From: Streptomyces antarcticus
Lineage (GTDB): Bacteria > Actinomycetota > Actinomycetes > Streptomycetales > Streptomycetaceae
DNA: 57,086 bases
NCBI RefSeq assembly: GCF_026627255.1
Contig: NZ_JAPNLM010000036.1
Span: 1 to 57,086 of the forward strand
Direction: 5' to 3'
The notes under the pieces are model-generated. The model made no database searches, was not told the DNA's origin, and saw only the letters and a program-made list of their open reading frames with translations. This document shows, piece by piece, positions 41,932 through 50,643 of this stretch (position 1 is the stretch's first letter; every line of letters starts with the position of its first letter). The translations under genes and the position numbers were made by a program.

Positions 41932-43056
41932 ATGTACGCAGCAACGACCTCCGTGTCCGCACCGGTCCGGCCGCACCGCACGCTCCAGGCGGGCGGCGGC
42001 CCCTACCTCGAACCCGGCCGCCCGGCCGCCCCGGTGCAGGGCGCCGTACGGGCCCGGCGGCTACCGGGCACCGGATCGCAGCCGCTGAGCGGCAGAATCG
42101 ACCTCTCGGGGCCGCAGGGCGCGCAACTGCGCACCGCTCTCGCCTCGGTGCAGCGGATCTGTCCGGAGTTCGCGCCCGTACAGGTGCTGCGCCGCAGCGG
42201 CCGCTCGGTCCTGCTGGTGGGAACCACCGGACGGATGACCGCCGTCGCGAAGGTCTTACTGGATCACTCGCCAGAATGGCGCGAGCGGTACCGGCACGAA
42301 ATAGCGGCGTACCGGGCGTTCGTCCGGCACCGCCCGCCGGTCCGGGTGCCGCGGCTGATCGCCGCCGATCCGGAGAACTGCACCCTGGTGGTCGAGCGGA
42401 TGGCGGGCCGGGTCGCCGCGCTCCAGCGGCATCCGGTGGAGGCCCCGCCGCGGGTCGACCTGCGGGCGGCCCTGGGCGCGGTCTGCCGGGTCAACCAGTG
42501 GCGCCCGCCGGCCGATCTGTTCGGGACCCCGCTGAACTACGGGCGGCGGATCGCCCGTGACTACGAACTCGGCCTGCTGACCGACCGGGACCTCGGGGAC
42601 CTCCAGAAGCTGCTGCACGGCGCGCGGCAGTCGGGCGCCGGGCTGCAGTTCAACCACGGCGACGCCCTGCTGTCGAACCTGCTGCTGTCGCCCGCCGGTC
42701 CGGTGCTGCTCGACTGGGAGCACGCGGGCTGGTACCTGCCGGGCTACGACCTGGCGACCCTGTGGACGGTACTGGGCGACGCCCCGGACGCCCGCGCGCA
42801 GATCAGCCGGCTCGCCCAGTCCGCCGGTCCGGCCGCGCGGGATGCCTTCCTGGTGAACCTGATGCTGGTGCTGACCCGGGAGATCCGGATGTCCGAGACG
42901 GCCATCCAGCGCTCGATGCTGGCGACCTCTCCGGCCCAGCCCCTGCCCGCGGGCGCCCTCTCCTCCGGGGAGGAGCAGCGGCTGCTGCTGCGCCGCCTGC
43001 ACGACGACGCCGCAATGGCCCGCAGGGCGGTCCGCGCGGCGGTCGGCACCCGCTGA
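41932..43056 (+). CDS. Aminoglycoside phosphotransferase-fold (APH) kinase
   Basis: 374 residues. N-lobe: LRRSGRSVLLVGTTGRMTAV with Lys in VAKVLL. C-lobe: catalytic loop FNHGDALLSNLLLSPAG with HGD and Asn, then LLDWEHAGWYLPGYDL with the metal-binding Asp-Trp-Glu. The first 80 residues are variable. It phosphorylates a hydroxyl of an unknown small molecule; nothing suggests antibiotic resistance specifically, and many Streptomyces members are housekeeping. The start is ATG 41932 after GAAGGGATCC. Divergent from the Nsd-like regulator, as in a conserved pair. Confidence 0.88.
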   Translation: MYAATTSVSAPVRPHRTLQAGGGPYLEPGRPAAPVQGAVRARRLPGTGSQPLSGRIDLSGPQGAQLRTALASVQRICPEFAPVQVLRRSGRSVLLVGTTGRMTAVAKVLLDHSPEWRERYRHEIAAYRAFVRHRPPVRVPRLIAADPENCTLVVERMAGRVAALQRHPVEAPPRVDLRAALGAVCRVNQWRPPADLFGTPLNYGRRIARDYELGLLTDRDLGDLQKLLHGARQSGAGLQFNHGDALLSNLLLSPAGPVLLDWEHAGWYLPGYDLATLWTVLGDAPDARAQISRLAQSAGPAARDAFLVNLMLVLTREIRMSETAIQRSMLATSPAQPLPAGALSSGEEQRLLLRRLHDDAAMARRAVRAAVGTR

Positions 43057-43071
43057 CCCGTCCCCACGAAC

Positions 43072-43108
43072 GCGAAGTCCCGCGGCCCCCACCGCCGCGG
43101 GACTTCGC
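43072..43108. terminator. Stem-loop terminator after APH gene
   Basis: Perfect 14-bp arms GCGAAGTCCCGCGG (43072-43085) and complement (43095-43108), 9-base loop, 15 bases past the stop at 43056. Confidence 0.85.
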
Positions 43109-43232
43109 TCGTGTGCGTACGGGGGCGGGTTCCCCGCACGTTCGGGCCGGCGGACAGGCGGCCTCCCGCGCGCGGGGGCCGCACGGTCCGCACTGCCGCA
43201 TGCCTTGACTTCACATGATCCCCCGAACACCT

Positions 43233-43253
43233 TTTCTGACTCAGCATCAGAAA
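43233..43253. promoter_or_regulatory. Inverted repeat upstream of the kstD-like gene
   Basis: TTTCTGA-CTCAGCA-TCAGAAA, 7-bp arms, 44 bases ahead of the start codon of the KstD-like gene. It resembles the TTTTCTGACACTCAGTCAG sequence between the crotonase and acyl-CoA synthetase genes, so both may share a regulator. Confidence 0.5.
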
Positions 43254-43296
43254 TGTTGGAGCCGGACCTTCCTTCCCTCACCGCTGGAGCCTGCCC

Positions 43297-45081
43297 ATGT
43301 CCGCAAGCGCTTCCCGCACCTCCCCCGAAAGCCTCCCCTCGAGACGGACCGTGCTCGCCGGGACGGGCGCCGGGGTGCTCGCCGCGACCGTGCTCCCGGC
43401 CGCCGCGGCCAGGGCCGCCGACGGCCCGCCGCTCGGTGAGTACGACGTGGTCGTGGTCGGATCCGGGGCCGCCGGGATGACCGCCGCGCTCACCGCCGCG
43501 AAGCGGGGGCTGAGCGTGCTGGTGGTGGAGAAGGCACCTACGTTCGGCGGGTCGGCCGCGCGGTCCGGGGCGGGCATCTGGCTGCCCAACAACTCGGTGA
43601 TCCTGGGCGCCGGGGTGCCGGACACCCCGCAGAAGGCGGCCACGTACCTCGCTGCGGTGGTGGGGCCCGAGGTCCCGGCCGACCGGCAGGCGGCGTTCCT
43701 GTCCAACGGGCCGCGGATGCTGGACTTCGTGATGGCCCACAGCCCCCTGAGGTTCCGCTTCATGGAGGGCTACAGCGACTATTACCCCAACCTGCCGGGC
43801 GGCTTGCCGAACGGCCGGTCCATCGAACCGGACCAGCTCGACGGGAACGTCCTGGGGGCCGAACTGGCCCGCCTGAACCCGGCGTACCTGCCGGTGCCGG
43901 CCGGAATGGTGGTGTTCAGCCAGGACTACAAGTGGCTGAACCTCGCGGCGGTGAGCGCGAAGGGCCTCGCCGTGTCCACCGAGTGCCTGGCGCGCGGTAC
44001 GAAGGCGGCATTGCGCGGGGAGAAGCCGCTGACGATGGGGCAGTCCCTGGCGGCGGGCCTGCGGGCCGGACTCCAGCGGGCGGGGGTGCCGGTGTGGCTG
44101 AACAGCCCGCTCGTGGACCTCGTCCAGGAGGGCGGCGCGGTCACGGGCGTCGTGGTGGAGAAGGACGGCGTACGGGGCACCGTACGGGCGCGCAAGGGCG
44201 TGGTCGTCGGCTCGGGCGGCTTCGAGCACAACGCGCAGATGCGGGCGCAGTACCAGCAGCAGCCGATCGGCACCCAGTGGTCGGTGGGCGCGAAGGAGAA
44301 CACGGGTGACGGCATCCGGGCCGGGCAGCGGGCCGGGGCGGAGCTCGGGCTGATGGACGACGCGTGGTGGGGGCCGTCGATCCCGCTGCCCGGGGAGCCG
44401 TACTTCTGCCTCGCCGAACGGACCCTGCCGGGCGGCCTGATCGTGAACCGCAACGGCGCGCGGTTCGTCAACGAGGCGGCCCCGTACAGCGATGTGGTGC
44501 ACGTGATGTACGACCGCGACCGGGGCGCGCCGGGCTCGCACATCCCGGCGTGGCTGATCGTGGACCAGCACTACCGCAACAAGTACCTGTTCAAGGACAT
44601 CCTGCCGACGTTGCCCTTCCCGAACGCGTGGTACGACGCGGGCGCGGCGAAGAAGGCGTGGACGTGGGACGCCCTGGCCGGCCAGATCGGGGTCCCGGCG
44701 GCGGCCCTGCGGGCGACGCTGGGCCGGTTCAACGCGCAGGCGTGGACGGGCGACGACGCGGACTTCCACCGGGGGGACACGGCGTACGACCACTACTACA
44801 CGGACCCGAACGTGCACCCCAACTCGTGCCTGGCGCCGGTCTGGGCGCCCCCGTTCTACGCGTTCAAGATCGTGCCGGGGGACCTGGGCACGAAGGGCGG
44901 CATCGTGACGGACGCCCGGGCCCGGGCCCTGCGCGCGGACGGTTCGGTGATCCGGGGCCTGTACGCGGCGGGCAACGCGAGCGCGGCCGTGATGGGCCAC
45001 AGCTATGCGGGGGCAGGGTCCACGATCGGTCCGGCGATGACGTTCGGCTACGTGGCGGCGAACGACATCGCGGACGCGTGA
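43297..45081 (+). CDS. kstD: 3-ketosteroid-delta1-dehydrogenase-like FAD flavoprotein with Tat-like signal
   Basis: 594 residues. Twin-arginine-like N-terminus SRRTVLAGTGAGVLAATVLP. FAD site VVVGSGAAGMTAALTAA (about 53-69) and EKAPTFGGSAARSGAGIWLP, matching the KstD motif GGS/T-SG-GIW-PN. The second FAD region reads RGLYAAGNASAAVMGHSYAG then AGSTIGPAMTFGYVAANDIA, the near-diagnostic end of KstD with the catalytic Tyr in GHSYAG. It dehydrogenates C1-C2 of 3-oxosteroid ring A. Tat export would be unusual for KstD. The start is ATG 43297 with a GGAG. It is not adjacent to other ring-degradation genes, but a CoA-ester cluster lies 6 kb downstream. Confidence 0.85.
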   Translation: MSASASRTSPESLPSRRTVLAGTGAGVLAATVLPAAAARAADGPPLGEYDVVVVGSGAAGMTAALTAAKRGLSVLVVEKAPTFGGSAARSGAGIWLPNNSVILGAGVPDTPQKAATYLAAVVGPEVPADRQAAFLSNGPRMLDFVMAHSPLRFRFMEGYSDYYPNLPGGLPNGRSIEPDQLDGNVLGAELARLNPAYLPVPAGMVVFSQDYKWLNLAAVSAKGLAVSTECLARGTKAALRGEKPLTMGQSLAAGLRAGLQRAGVPVWLNSPLVDLVQEGGAVTGVVVEKDGVRGTVRARKGVVVGSGGFEHNAQMRAQYQQQPIGTQWSVGAKENTGDGIRAGQRAGAELGLMDDAWWGPSIPLPGEPYFCLAERTLPGGLIVNRNGARFVNEAAPYSDVVHVMYDRDRGAPGSHIPAWLIVDQHYRNKYLFKDILPTLPFPNAWYDAGAAKKAWTWDALAGQIGVPAAALRATLGRFNAQAWTGDDADFHRGDTAYDHYYTDPNVHPNSCLAPVWAPPFYAFKIVPGDLGTKGGIVTDARARALRADGSVIRGLYAAGNASAAVMGHSYAGAGSTIGPAMTFGYVAANDIADA

Positions 45082-45100
45082 CGCGGAGGTACGGGTAGCG

Positions 45101-45118
45101 CTCCGGCTCGGCCCGGAG
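45101..45118. terminator. Weak bidirectional stem-loop
   Basis: CTCCGG-N6-CCGGAG in the 40-base gap between the convergent KstD-like gene (stop 45081) and the next minus-strand gene (stop 45122). Confidence 0.45.
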
Positions 45119-45121
45119 TGC

Positions 45122-45622
45122 CTAGCCCTGCTGGAAGAGCTCGGCGGGGAGCGGCTTCAGGAGGGCGTAGAGGTCATCGGTGATCGGGCGGTCCCAGCTG
45201 GCGATGGTGACCAGCACGTTGTCACTGCGGTCGAACTGCACGCAGGAGATGCGGGACTCCGACAGCTTGACCTTCCGGACGATGAGGAGGTTGTCGCCCT
45301 GCATGACGGGGCAGTCCTCGGCGCCGGTGACCTCGACTTCCTCGTCGTTCTCGAGCGCGTCGAGGAGCTGGGCCACCTCGAAGGGGACCTGGCCCTCGGA
45401 GAGGTCCCGGGCGGGAGAGCCCTCGGGAAGGTTGCCGATGATCATCGCGGGGCCGCGTCCGCCGAACAGGTCGTAGCGGAGGAAGACCCCCTGACAGCTG
45501 CCGTCGGGCGCGGGCAGCAGCCCGGCCCCGAGGTTGCCCGGCCAGTCCCCCGGGTCCATGGCGAGGACGTCGAAGTCCGGGCCGGCGGGTGTGGCGGCGC
45601 GGTGGCGGCGGAGGAAGGACAT
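45122..45622 (-). CDS. Conserved hypothetical protein
   Basis: 166 residues starting MSFLRRHRAATPAG (ATG 45622). It is acidic and soluble with several beta segments: FDVLAMDPGDWPGNLGAGLL, GVFLRYDLFGGRGPAMIIGN, VEVTGAEDCPVMQGDNLLIV and CVQFDRSDNVLVTIASWDRP. No known motif, signal peptide or helix bundle. It looks like a small conserved Streptomyces cytoplasmic protein; function unknown. Confidence 0.72.
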   Translation of the reverse strand: MSFLRRHRAATPAGPDFDVLAMDPGDWPGNLGAGLLPAPDGSCQGVFLRYDLFGGRGPAMIIGNLPEGSPARDLSEGQVPFEVAQLLDALENDEEVEVTGAEDCPVMQGDNLLIVRKVKLSESRISCVQFDRSDNVLVTIASWDRPITDDLYALLKPLPAELFQQG

Positions 45623-46025
45623 GCCGCCATGGTACGTGGCCGGAGGAGTTTTCCGGCCCCGGGCCCTCCATCCCGCCCGCCCGGACCCCGTGCCCCGCCC
45701 GGCCCGCCGGGGTGGGGCCGCGGACGTCGGCCCGCGCACCCCGGCGGCAGGTGGGCGGCCGGCACCCGGCCCGCCGGGACCGCTGCCGGGCGGGCGGATG
45801 CGGTCGAGCGGGCGGCGGGCGGATGCGGGCAGGTCCCGCGCGCGGGCGGATCCGTACCGGTACCCGCGCGGGCGGATCCGTACCGGTGCCCGCCTACGGG
45901 CCGCGGCTCAGCGCCGCGGCCCCTCGTGCCCCGGACCGGCACCGACCCCGGCACCGACCCCGGTCCGGCGGGTCCCCCCTTGCCGCCGCCCGCGATTGCG
46001 CCCGGGCATCCGTACCCCGGGAGCC
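45623..46025. other. 403-base intergenic region with short tandem repeats
   Basis: No gene is recognised. It holds two copies of a 26-bp unit at 45840-45865 and 45866-45891, and next to it a 12-bp unit GGCACCGACCCC repeated about twice (from about 45937). Confidence 0.55.
45840..45891. repeat. 26-bp tandem duplication
   Basis: Two copies of a 26-base unit starting GCGCGGGCGGATCCGTACCG, differing at one base (TACCC versus TGCCC at the end). Confidence 0.85.
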
Positions 46026-48881
46026 TCACTCCGCGGTACGGGTGTACGCCTCCAGTGCGGCGCGCAGGCCGGCGCGGTCCGTGCCCAGCTTGCGGCAGAC
46101 CGCCGACAGGGCCGGGTCGGGGGCCCGCCCCCGGTCGGCGCCGGGGTGGGTTCCGTCCTCCCGGGCCGCGTCCTGCGCCGCCCGGAGTTCCTCATCGGTC
46201 GGCTCGTCCTGCCAGGACGACGCGCACGGCAGGGCCCCGCCCAGCGCGAGCAGGGTCGCGGCGGTCTCCGCGGCGAGGCCGTCGGCGCCGCAGTCCCGGG
46301 CCGTGACGACGGCCTGGGTCAGCAGGTCCCGGTCCCGCAGCTCGGTGCCCGCGGCGGCCAGGACGCGGGCGAGTTCGTATCCGGCGGGGGAAGCGGACAG
46401 CAGGGCCACGGACTCCCGCAGGAGTTCCGGCCGGTCCTCGGGGGCCGCGACCTCCGCCGCCACCCGCAGGGCCTGTCCGATGCCCGAGGGGGCGCCGAAG
46501 GCGCGGGCCCGCCGCACGGCGTCGGCGGCCAGGTCGCGCGCCCGCCAGGGGTCGTCGGCGGCCACCGCGCGGGCCAGGTGCAGCTGCCAGGGACACCAGG
46601 CCGGGTTCTGGATGCCGCGCGGGGTCAGCCGCCGGTCCACCGCTTCCAGCTCGATGACGGCCGCTTTCGCGTCTCCGCGGGCGAGGAGCAGTTCGGCGTA
46701 GACGGTCTGGGAGTCGGGGAAGACGACGGCCGCCGGGAAGGGCTTGCCGTAGTCGTGCTCCCGGGCCAGCTCCCAGGCCTCGTCGGTCTTCCCGCGCGCG
46801 AGCAGGGTGGTGACGAGGATGGCGATGGCGTACCAGTGCACGGGCGTACGGCGGCCCACGCGCTCGGCGAGGCGCAGCCCGGCCCGGGCCAGCTCCTCGG
46901 CCTCGGCCAGTCTCCCGCGGCGGTAGCGGACGTAGCCGCGCAGGCTCTGCGCGAAGGACAGGTGCGCCCCGCGCCAGCCCTGCCGTTCGAACTCGGCGGT
47001 GCCCGCGGCGAACAGCTCCTCCGCCTTCCACGGCCGGTCGGCGTACAGGTGGACCATGGCCGTGAGCACCGGGACCTCGAAGCCCCGGTCGGCGTACGCC
47101 CAGCTGAAGGGCTCCCGCAGGACCCGCCCGGCGTGGTGCAGGACCACGTCGATGGGCTCGCCGCGCAGACAGGCGTCCCAGGCGCGCAGCCCGATGACGT
47201 ACCGCTCCGTGAGGTCGCGGCCGGTGAGCCGGTCGGCGAGCTTCGCCAGCCGCCGGGAGCGGGCCGGGGAGTCGGGCTCGGCGGCGTTGAAGGCGTCCCA
47301 CATGAACTGCTCGGACTGCAGGCGCAGCCGCGCGCGGGCGTCGTGGGTCTGCGGGATCTCGCGGGCCAGCAGTTCGGAGGCCTCGAAGAGGTGGTCGCTG
47401 TGGGCGAGCACCTGGGCGAGGCGGGCGACGATGCCCTGGCGCAGGGCCGGGTCGTCGAAGGGTTCGGCGAGGGCGGCCCTGAGGTGGTTGACGGTGTTGG
47501 CCGGTTCGGTGAGCAGGGAGGCGCAGCCGAGTTCATACAGGACGGCGGCGCGCTCCTCGAAGCCGGGGGGCTCGCGCAGGGCGCGGGCGAGCTGCCGGCG
47601 GGCGGCTTCGGGCGCGCCGGCGCGGAGGTTCTCGGCGGCGGCCTGGCGCAGGGTCCGCACCACCCACGGGTCGCCCTCGGGGTGGGCCTCCAGGAGGTGG
47701 CGGGCGGCGGCGGAGGAGCCGAGCCCGGCGTCGATGACGGCGACGGCGGTCTTGCCGTGCAGCGCGACCCGGAGGGCGTCGGGGATGGCGCGGTAGATGG
47801 CGGTGGCGATGAGCGGGTGGACGAACTCCAGTCCGGCGTCCGGTCCTTCGTTGGCGGCCGACAGGATGCGGGCGTCGCGCAGCCGGCCGGTGGCGTCGAC
47901 GGCCTCCTCGGTGCCGAGGGCGGCGACGCGGGCGGCGAGTTCGCCCGGGATGTCGGTGCCGAGGACGGCGCAGGCCCAGGCGAAGCGGACGGTCGAGGGG
48001 CCGAGGCGTTCCAGGCGGGCGACGAGGCCGCTGCCGCGCTGTGCGGCGGCGAGGTCGCGCAGGAGCGGGGCGTTGGCCTCGATCGGGAGGAGTCCCTTCT
48101 CCCGTACCTTGGCGGCGAGTTCGACGGCTTCGAAGGGGTTGCCGGTGGTGACGACCCAGGCTTCCCGGCAGAAGGCGTCCTCGGCGTGGTCGCCGAGCGA
48201 TTCGCGGACCAGCGCGGTGACGGCGGCCGGGGTGAGCGGGGCGAGGGACCGCGGGCGCTGTCCCGCCCGGCCGGGCAGCGTGCGGAAGGCGTCGGCGTGC
48301 GCGGGCAGTTCGTCGGGCCGGTAGGCGACGACGAGGAGCAGCGGGAGGTGTTCGGCGCGCGGGGCGTAGGCGGCGAGCCAGCCGAGGGATTCGGGATCGG
48401 CCCAGTGGGCGTCGTCGAGGACGAGGACGACCGGGGCCTGCTGGACGACGAGGTGGGTCAGGACCCAGTCGAGGCCGTCGCGCAGGCCCTGGGGGTCGGG
48501 CGGGGCGACCTGTTCGGGGGCGCACAGTCCGAGGGCGGGCCCGACGATGGCGTACCAGCTGCCGAGGGACGCGCGGAGCGCGTCCTCGGGGGTGCCGGCG
48601 AGCTGGGGCTGGATGAGCTGGCGGGCGACGTGGAAGGGCTGGCTCTGCTCCTGTTCGCCGCCGCGGGCGGAGAGGACGGTGCAGGAGCGGGCGTGGGCGC
48701 GGCGGCGCAGTTCGGAGAGGAGGGTGGTCTTCCCGAGGCCGGCCGGGCCGGAGAAGGCGAGCAGGGCGCCGCGGGTGCCGGGGCCGGCTCCGGTGAGCTG
48801 GTCCAGTGCGTCGTCCACGGTGCCGAGTTCGGCTTCGCGCTCGATCATCGTGCGCCGTGTGCGGGTCCGGCGTTCCGTCAT
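46026..48881 (-). CDS. LAL-type AAA ATPase/TPR regulator lacking a LuxR HTH
   Basis: 951 residues. The N-terminal AAA module has Walker A GPAGLGKTT (about 45-53) and Walker B VVLVLDDAHWADPE (about 150-163), followed by an ARM/TPR-like helical region (about 300-880: FVHPLIATAIYRAIPDALRV, EELARAGLRLAERVGRRTPV). Typical LAL regulators end in a LuxR HTH; here the last residues go from TDEELRAAQDAAREDGTHPG directly to RKLGTDRAGLRAALEAYTRT, resembling only the final helix. DNA binding is therefore doubtful. The start is ATG 48881 (ATG 48848 also possible). It is upstream of the acidic hypothetical protein on the same strand but separated by 403 bases. Confidence 0.85.
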   Translation of the reverse strand: MTERRTRTRRTMIEREAELGTVDDALDQLTGAGPGTRGALLAFSGPAGLGKTTLLSELRRRAHARSCTVLSARGGEQEQSQPFHVARQLIQPQLAGTPEDALRASLGSWYAIVGPALGLCAPEQVAPPDPQGLRDGLDWVLTHLVVQQAPVVLVLDDAHWADPESLGWLAAYAPRAEHLPLLLVVAYRPDELPAHADAFRTLPGRAGQRPRSLAPLTPAAVTALVRESLGDHAEDAFCREAWVVTTGNPFEAVELAAKVREKGLLPIEANAPLLRDLAAAQRGSGLVARLERLGPSTVRFAWACAVLGTDIPGELAARVAALGTEEAVDATGRLRDARILSAANEGPDAGLEFVHPLIATAIYRAIPDALRVALHGKTAVAVIDAGLGSSAAARHLLEAHPEGDPWVVRTLRQAAAENLRAGAPEAARRQLARALREPPGFEERAAVLYELGCASLLTEPANTVNHLRAALAEPFDDPALRQGIVARLAQVLAHSDHLFEASELLAREIPQTHDARARLRLQSEQFMWDAFNAAEPDSPARSRRLAKLADRLTGRDLTERYVIGLRAWDACLRGEPIDVVLHHAGRVLREPFSWAYADRGFEVPVLTAMVHLYADRPWKAEELFAAGTAEFERQGWRGAHLSFAQSLRGYVRYRRGRLAEAEELARAGLRLAERVGRRTPVHWYAIAILVTTLLARGKTDEAWELAREHDYGKPFPAAVVFPDSQTVYAELLLARGDAKAAVIELEAVDRRLTPRGIQNPAWCPWQLHLARAVAADDPWRARDLAADAVRRARAFGAPSGIGQALRVAAEVAAPEDRPELLRESVALLSASPAGYELARVLAAAGTELRDRDLLTQAVVTARDCGADGLAAETAATLLALGGALPCASSWQDEPTDEELRAAQDAAREDGTHPGADRGRAPDPALSAVCRKLGTDRAGLRAALEAYTRTAE

Positions 48882-49039
48882 GGCGGGTACCCCCAGGCCT
48901 GTTCGGGGCCTCAGCGTACGCCCGCGCGGAGCGGGAGGGAGCCCGCTCCGCGAAAGAATCCGATCTTCGTTTCGCGGCCCGGTCCGGGGGGCGGGGACCT
49001 TCGTGTGCCGGGGGTGCCCGGCCCGTGCCGGGCGGGCTG

Positions 49040-49450
49040 TCAGTCCTCGGCGGAACGCGCCGCGAGGGCTTCGAGGACCGTCACGGCCTCGGCGGCCCGG
49101 TCGGCGGCCACGAAGAGGTGGTCGTGGTGGTAGCCGGCGATGACGTTGCAGCTCAGGCCGTGTGCGCCGAGCTCCGTGGCGAAGGCGGCGGTGAGGCCGA
49201 CGGCGTCGAGGGCGGAGTGGACGCGCAGGGTGATCCATCCGGCCGTGTAGTCGTATGCGAGGCCGGCCGCGTCGGCGTCCTCGCGGCGCAGTACCAGCGT
49301 GAGCCCCTCGGGTTCCAGGACGGTGGCGACGGGGGTGATCCCGGCCGGGACGGGGGCAGTGGCGGGGATCGTGCAGAAGGCGTAGTGGCCCTCGTTCAGT
49401 TCGGGTCGCATGCCGCTCAGCAGTTTCCGCAGGTCGCTCTCTCCAGCCAT
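49040..49450 (-). CDS. ACT-domain protein
   Basis: 136 residues with two ACT-like beta-alpha-beta modules: HYAFCTIPATAPVPAG and VLEPEGLTLVLRREDADAAG, then GWITLRVHSALDAVGLTAAF and LSCNVIAGYHHDHLFVAADR. Matches the COG3603-type small ACT proteins that bind amino acids. The start is ATG 49450. Divergent from a hypothetical membrane protein gene with only 26 bases between the starts, so the promoters overlap. Confidence 0.87.
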   Translation of the reverse strand: MAGESDLRKLLSGMRPELNEGHYAFCTIPATAPVPAGITPVATVLEPEGLTLVLRREDADAAGLAYDYTAGWITLRVHSALDAVGLTAAFATELGAHGLSCNVIAGYHHDHLFVAADRAAEAVTVLEALAARSAED

Positions 49451-49476
49451 GGCGCCACCCTACCTATCATGCCGAT

Positions 49477-50079
49477 ATGCCCGATTCGGCGCCCCCGGCG
49501 GAGAGCGTGCGGGGCGAGTGGCACGCATCCGGGCTGGAGCTGCTCTTCGACCTGACGGCGGTGGCGGGAGCGCCACCGTCCGCTGCCCCGGCCGGTCGCG
49601 GTCCGGGTGGACGCGCCTACGGGGTCGGCGCCGGCGCCTTCGTCCTGCTGCTCCAGCTGTGGTCGCTGTCGCTGCGCAACGGGGCGTTCGGAGTCCCGCT
49701 GCTGTCGGTGGACGCCCTCCCGGTCCGCCTGGTCCTGCCGCTGCACTGCTTCACGGCCGGCTCGGTGGCGGCGCTCGCGGCCGCGCTCGGCGACTCGGCG
49801 GCCGACGCGGAGGGCGCGGTCCCGGACGCGGTGCGGTGGCTGCTGTGCGGGATCCTCTGGATGTACCTGCTGATCGCGGGCTCGGCGGCGCTGTGCTCGG
49901 GGCGCGGCGCGGGCCGTGCGCTGTTCCCGGTGGGCCCGGCGCCGACCGTGGTCGCGGCGCTGGGCGCGGCGGGGGGCGGCTGGGGTCCGGTGGAACTGGT
50001 GTGGGTGCTGCTCCTGGCCCTGCGGTGGCCGCTCCTGGCGGAGCGGAGCCGGCCCGCTCCGGCGGCGGTGCGCCCGTAG
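49477..50079 (+). CDS. Hypothetical membrane protein
   Basis: 200 residues from ATG 49477. About four hydrophobic helices: VGAGAFVLLLQLWSLSLRNG, VRLVLPLHCFTAGSVAALAA, LLCGILWMYLLIAGSAALCS and LVWVLLLALRWPLL. The start GEWHASGLELLFDLTAVAG faintly recalls LtrA-type membrane proteins, but the middle is not convincing. Downstream are short direct repeats (CGCCTGGCGGCGCGGG) to 50282. Confidence 0.7.
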   Translation: MPDSAPPAESVRGEWHASGLELLFDLTAVAGAPPSAAPAGRGPGGRAYGVGAGAFVLLLQLWSLSLRNGAFGVPLLSVDALPVRLVLPLHCFTAGSVAALAAALGDSAADAEGAVPDAVRWLLCGILWMYLLIAGSAALCSGRGAGRALFPVGPAPTVVAALGAAGGGWGPVELVWVLLLALRWPLLAERSRPAPAAVRP

Positions 50080-50282
50080 TCGCCTGCCGGGGCGGGCACG
50101 TCCGCACGCCTGGCGGCGCGGGTGCCTCCGTCCGTACGCCTGGCGGCGCGGGCGCGCCCGTACGTACGGCTGCCCGTCCGGCGGGGCCGAGCGCGGCACC
50201 GCCGTCGGCGGCCACCGGGGCTGCGGCTCCGCGCCCCGGTGGTGCGCCGCGTCCGTACGGTCCGGGCAGGCCGACCGGCCGA

Positions 50283-50522
50283 CTACGTGAGGTCGAACTC
50301 CCCGCCCCGCGCGTCCAGGACGAACTTGCGCCACTCGTCCGGCGCGAAGATCAGCGAGGGGCTCTCGGGGCGGTCTCCGTTGCGCATCGCGATGAAGCCC
50401 TCGACGAAGGCGATCTGGACGTCACCCGCTCCCCGGCTGGTCGACCGCCACTGCGCCTCGGTGAGATCGAGGTCCGGCTTGCCCCAGCCGGCCAGGGGCT
50501 GCGAAGTCATGCTCTCGGCCAC
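50283..50522 (-). CDS. DUF397 domain protein
   Basis: 79 residues from GTG 50522 after GGAGG. DUF397 signature: WRSTSRGAGDVQIAFVEGFI, AMRNGDRPESPSLIFAPDEW and RKFVLDARGGEFDLT. Such proteins pair with an XRE-type regulator next door, in the WhiJ-like Streptomyces systems. No such HTH gene is present here, so it is an orphan. Its family members act as developmental or stress regulators. Confidence 0.9.
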   Translation of the reverse strand: MAESMTSQPLAGWGKPDLDLTEAQWRSTSRGAGDVQIAFVEGFIAMRNGDRPESPSLIFAPDEWRKFVLDARGGEFDLT

Positions 50523-50643
50523 GTGCGTGCTCCTCCCGGTACGTCGTCCGGGGGCCAGGTTATCCACCGCCGGGGGTGCCGCACAGGCCACGGTGCGTCA
50601 CCCGTGACCGGTCCGGCACTCCCCGCGCGCCTTCCGGCCGCGC

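Noticed and set aside
45534..49133. 1199-codon plus-strand open frame opposite the LAL-type ATPase
   Set aside because: Antisense artefact with Gly/Val/Glu low complexity.
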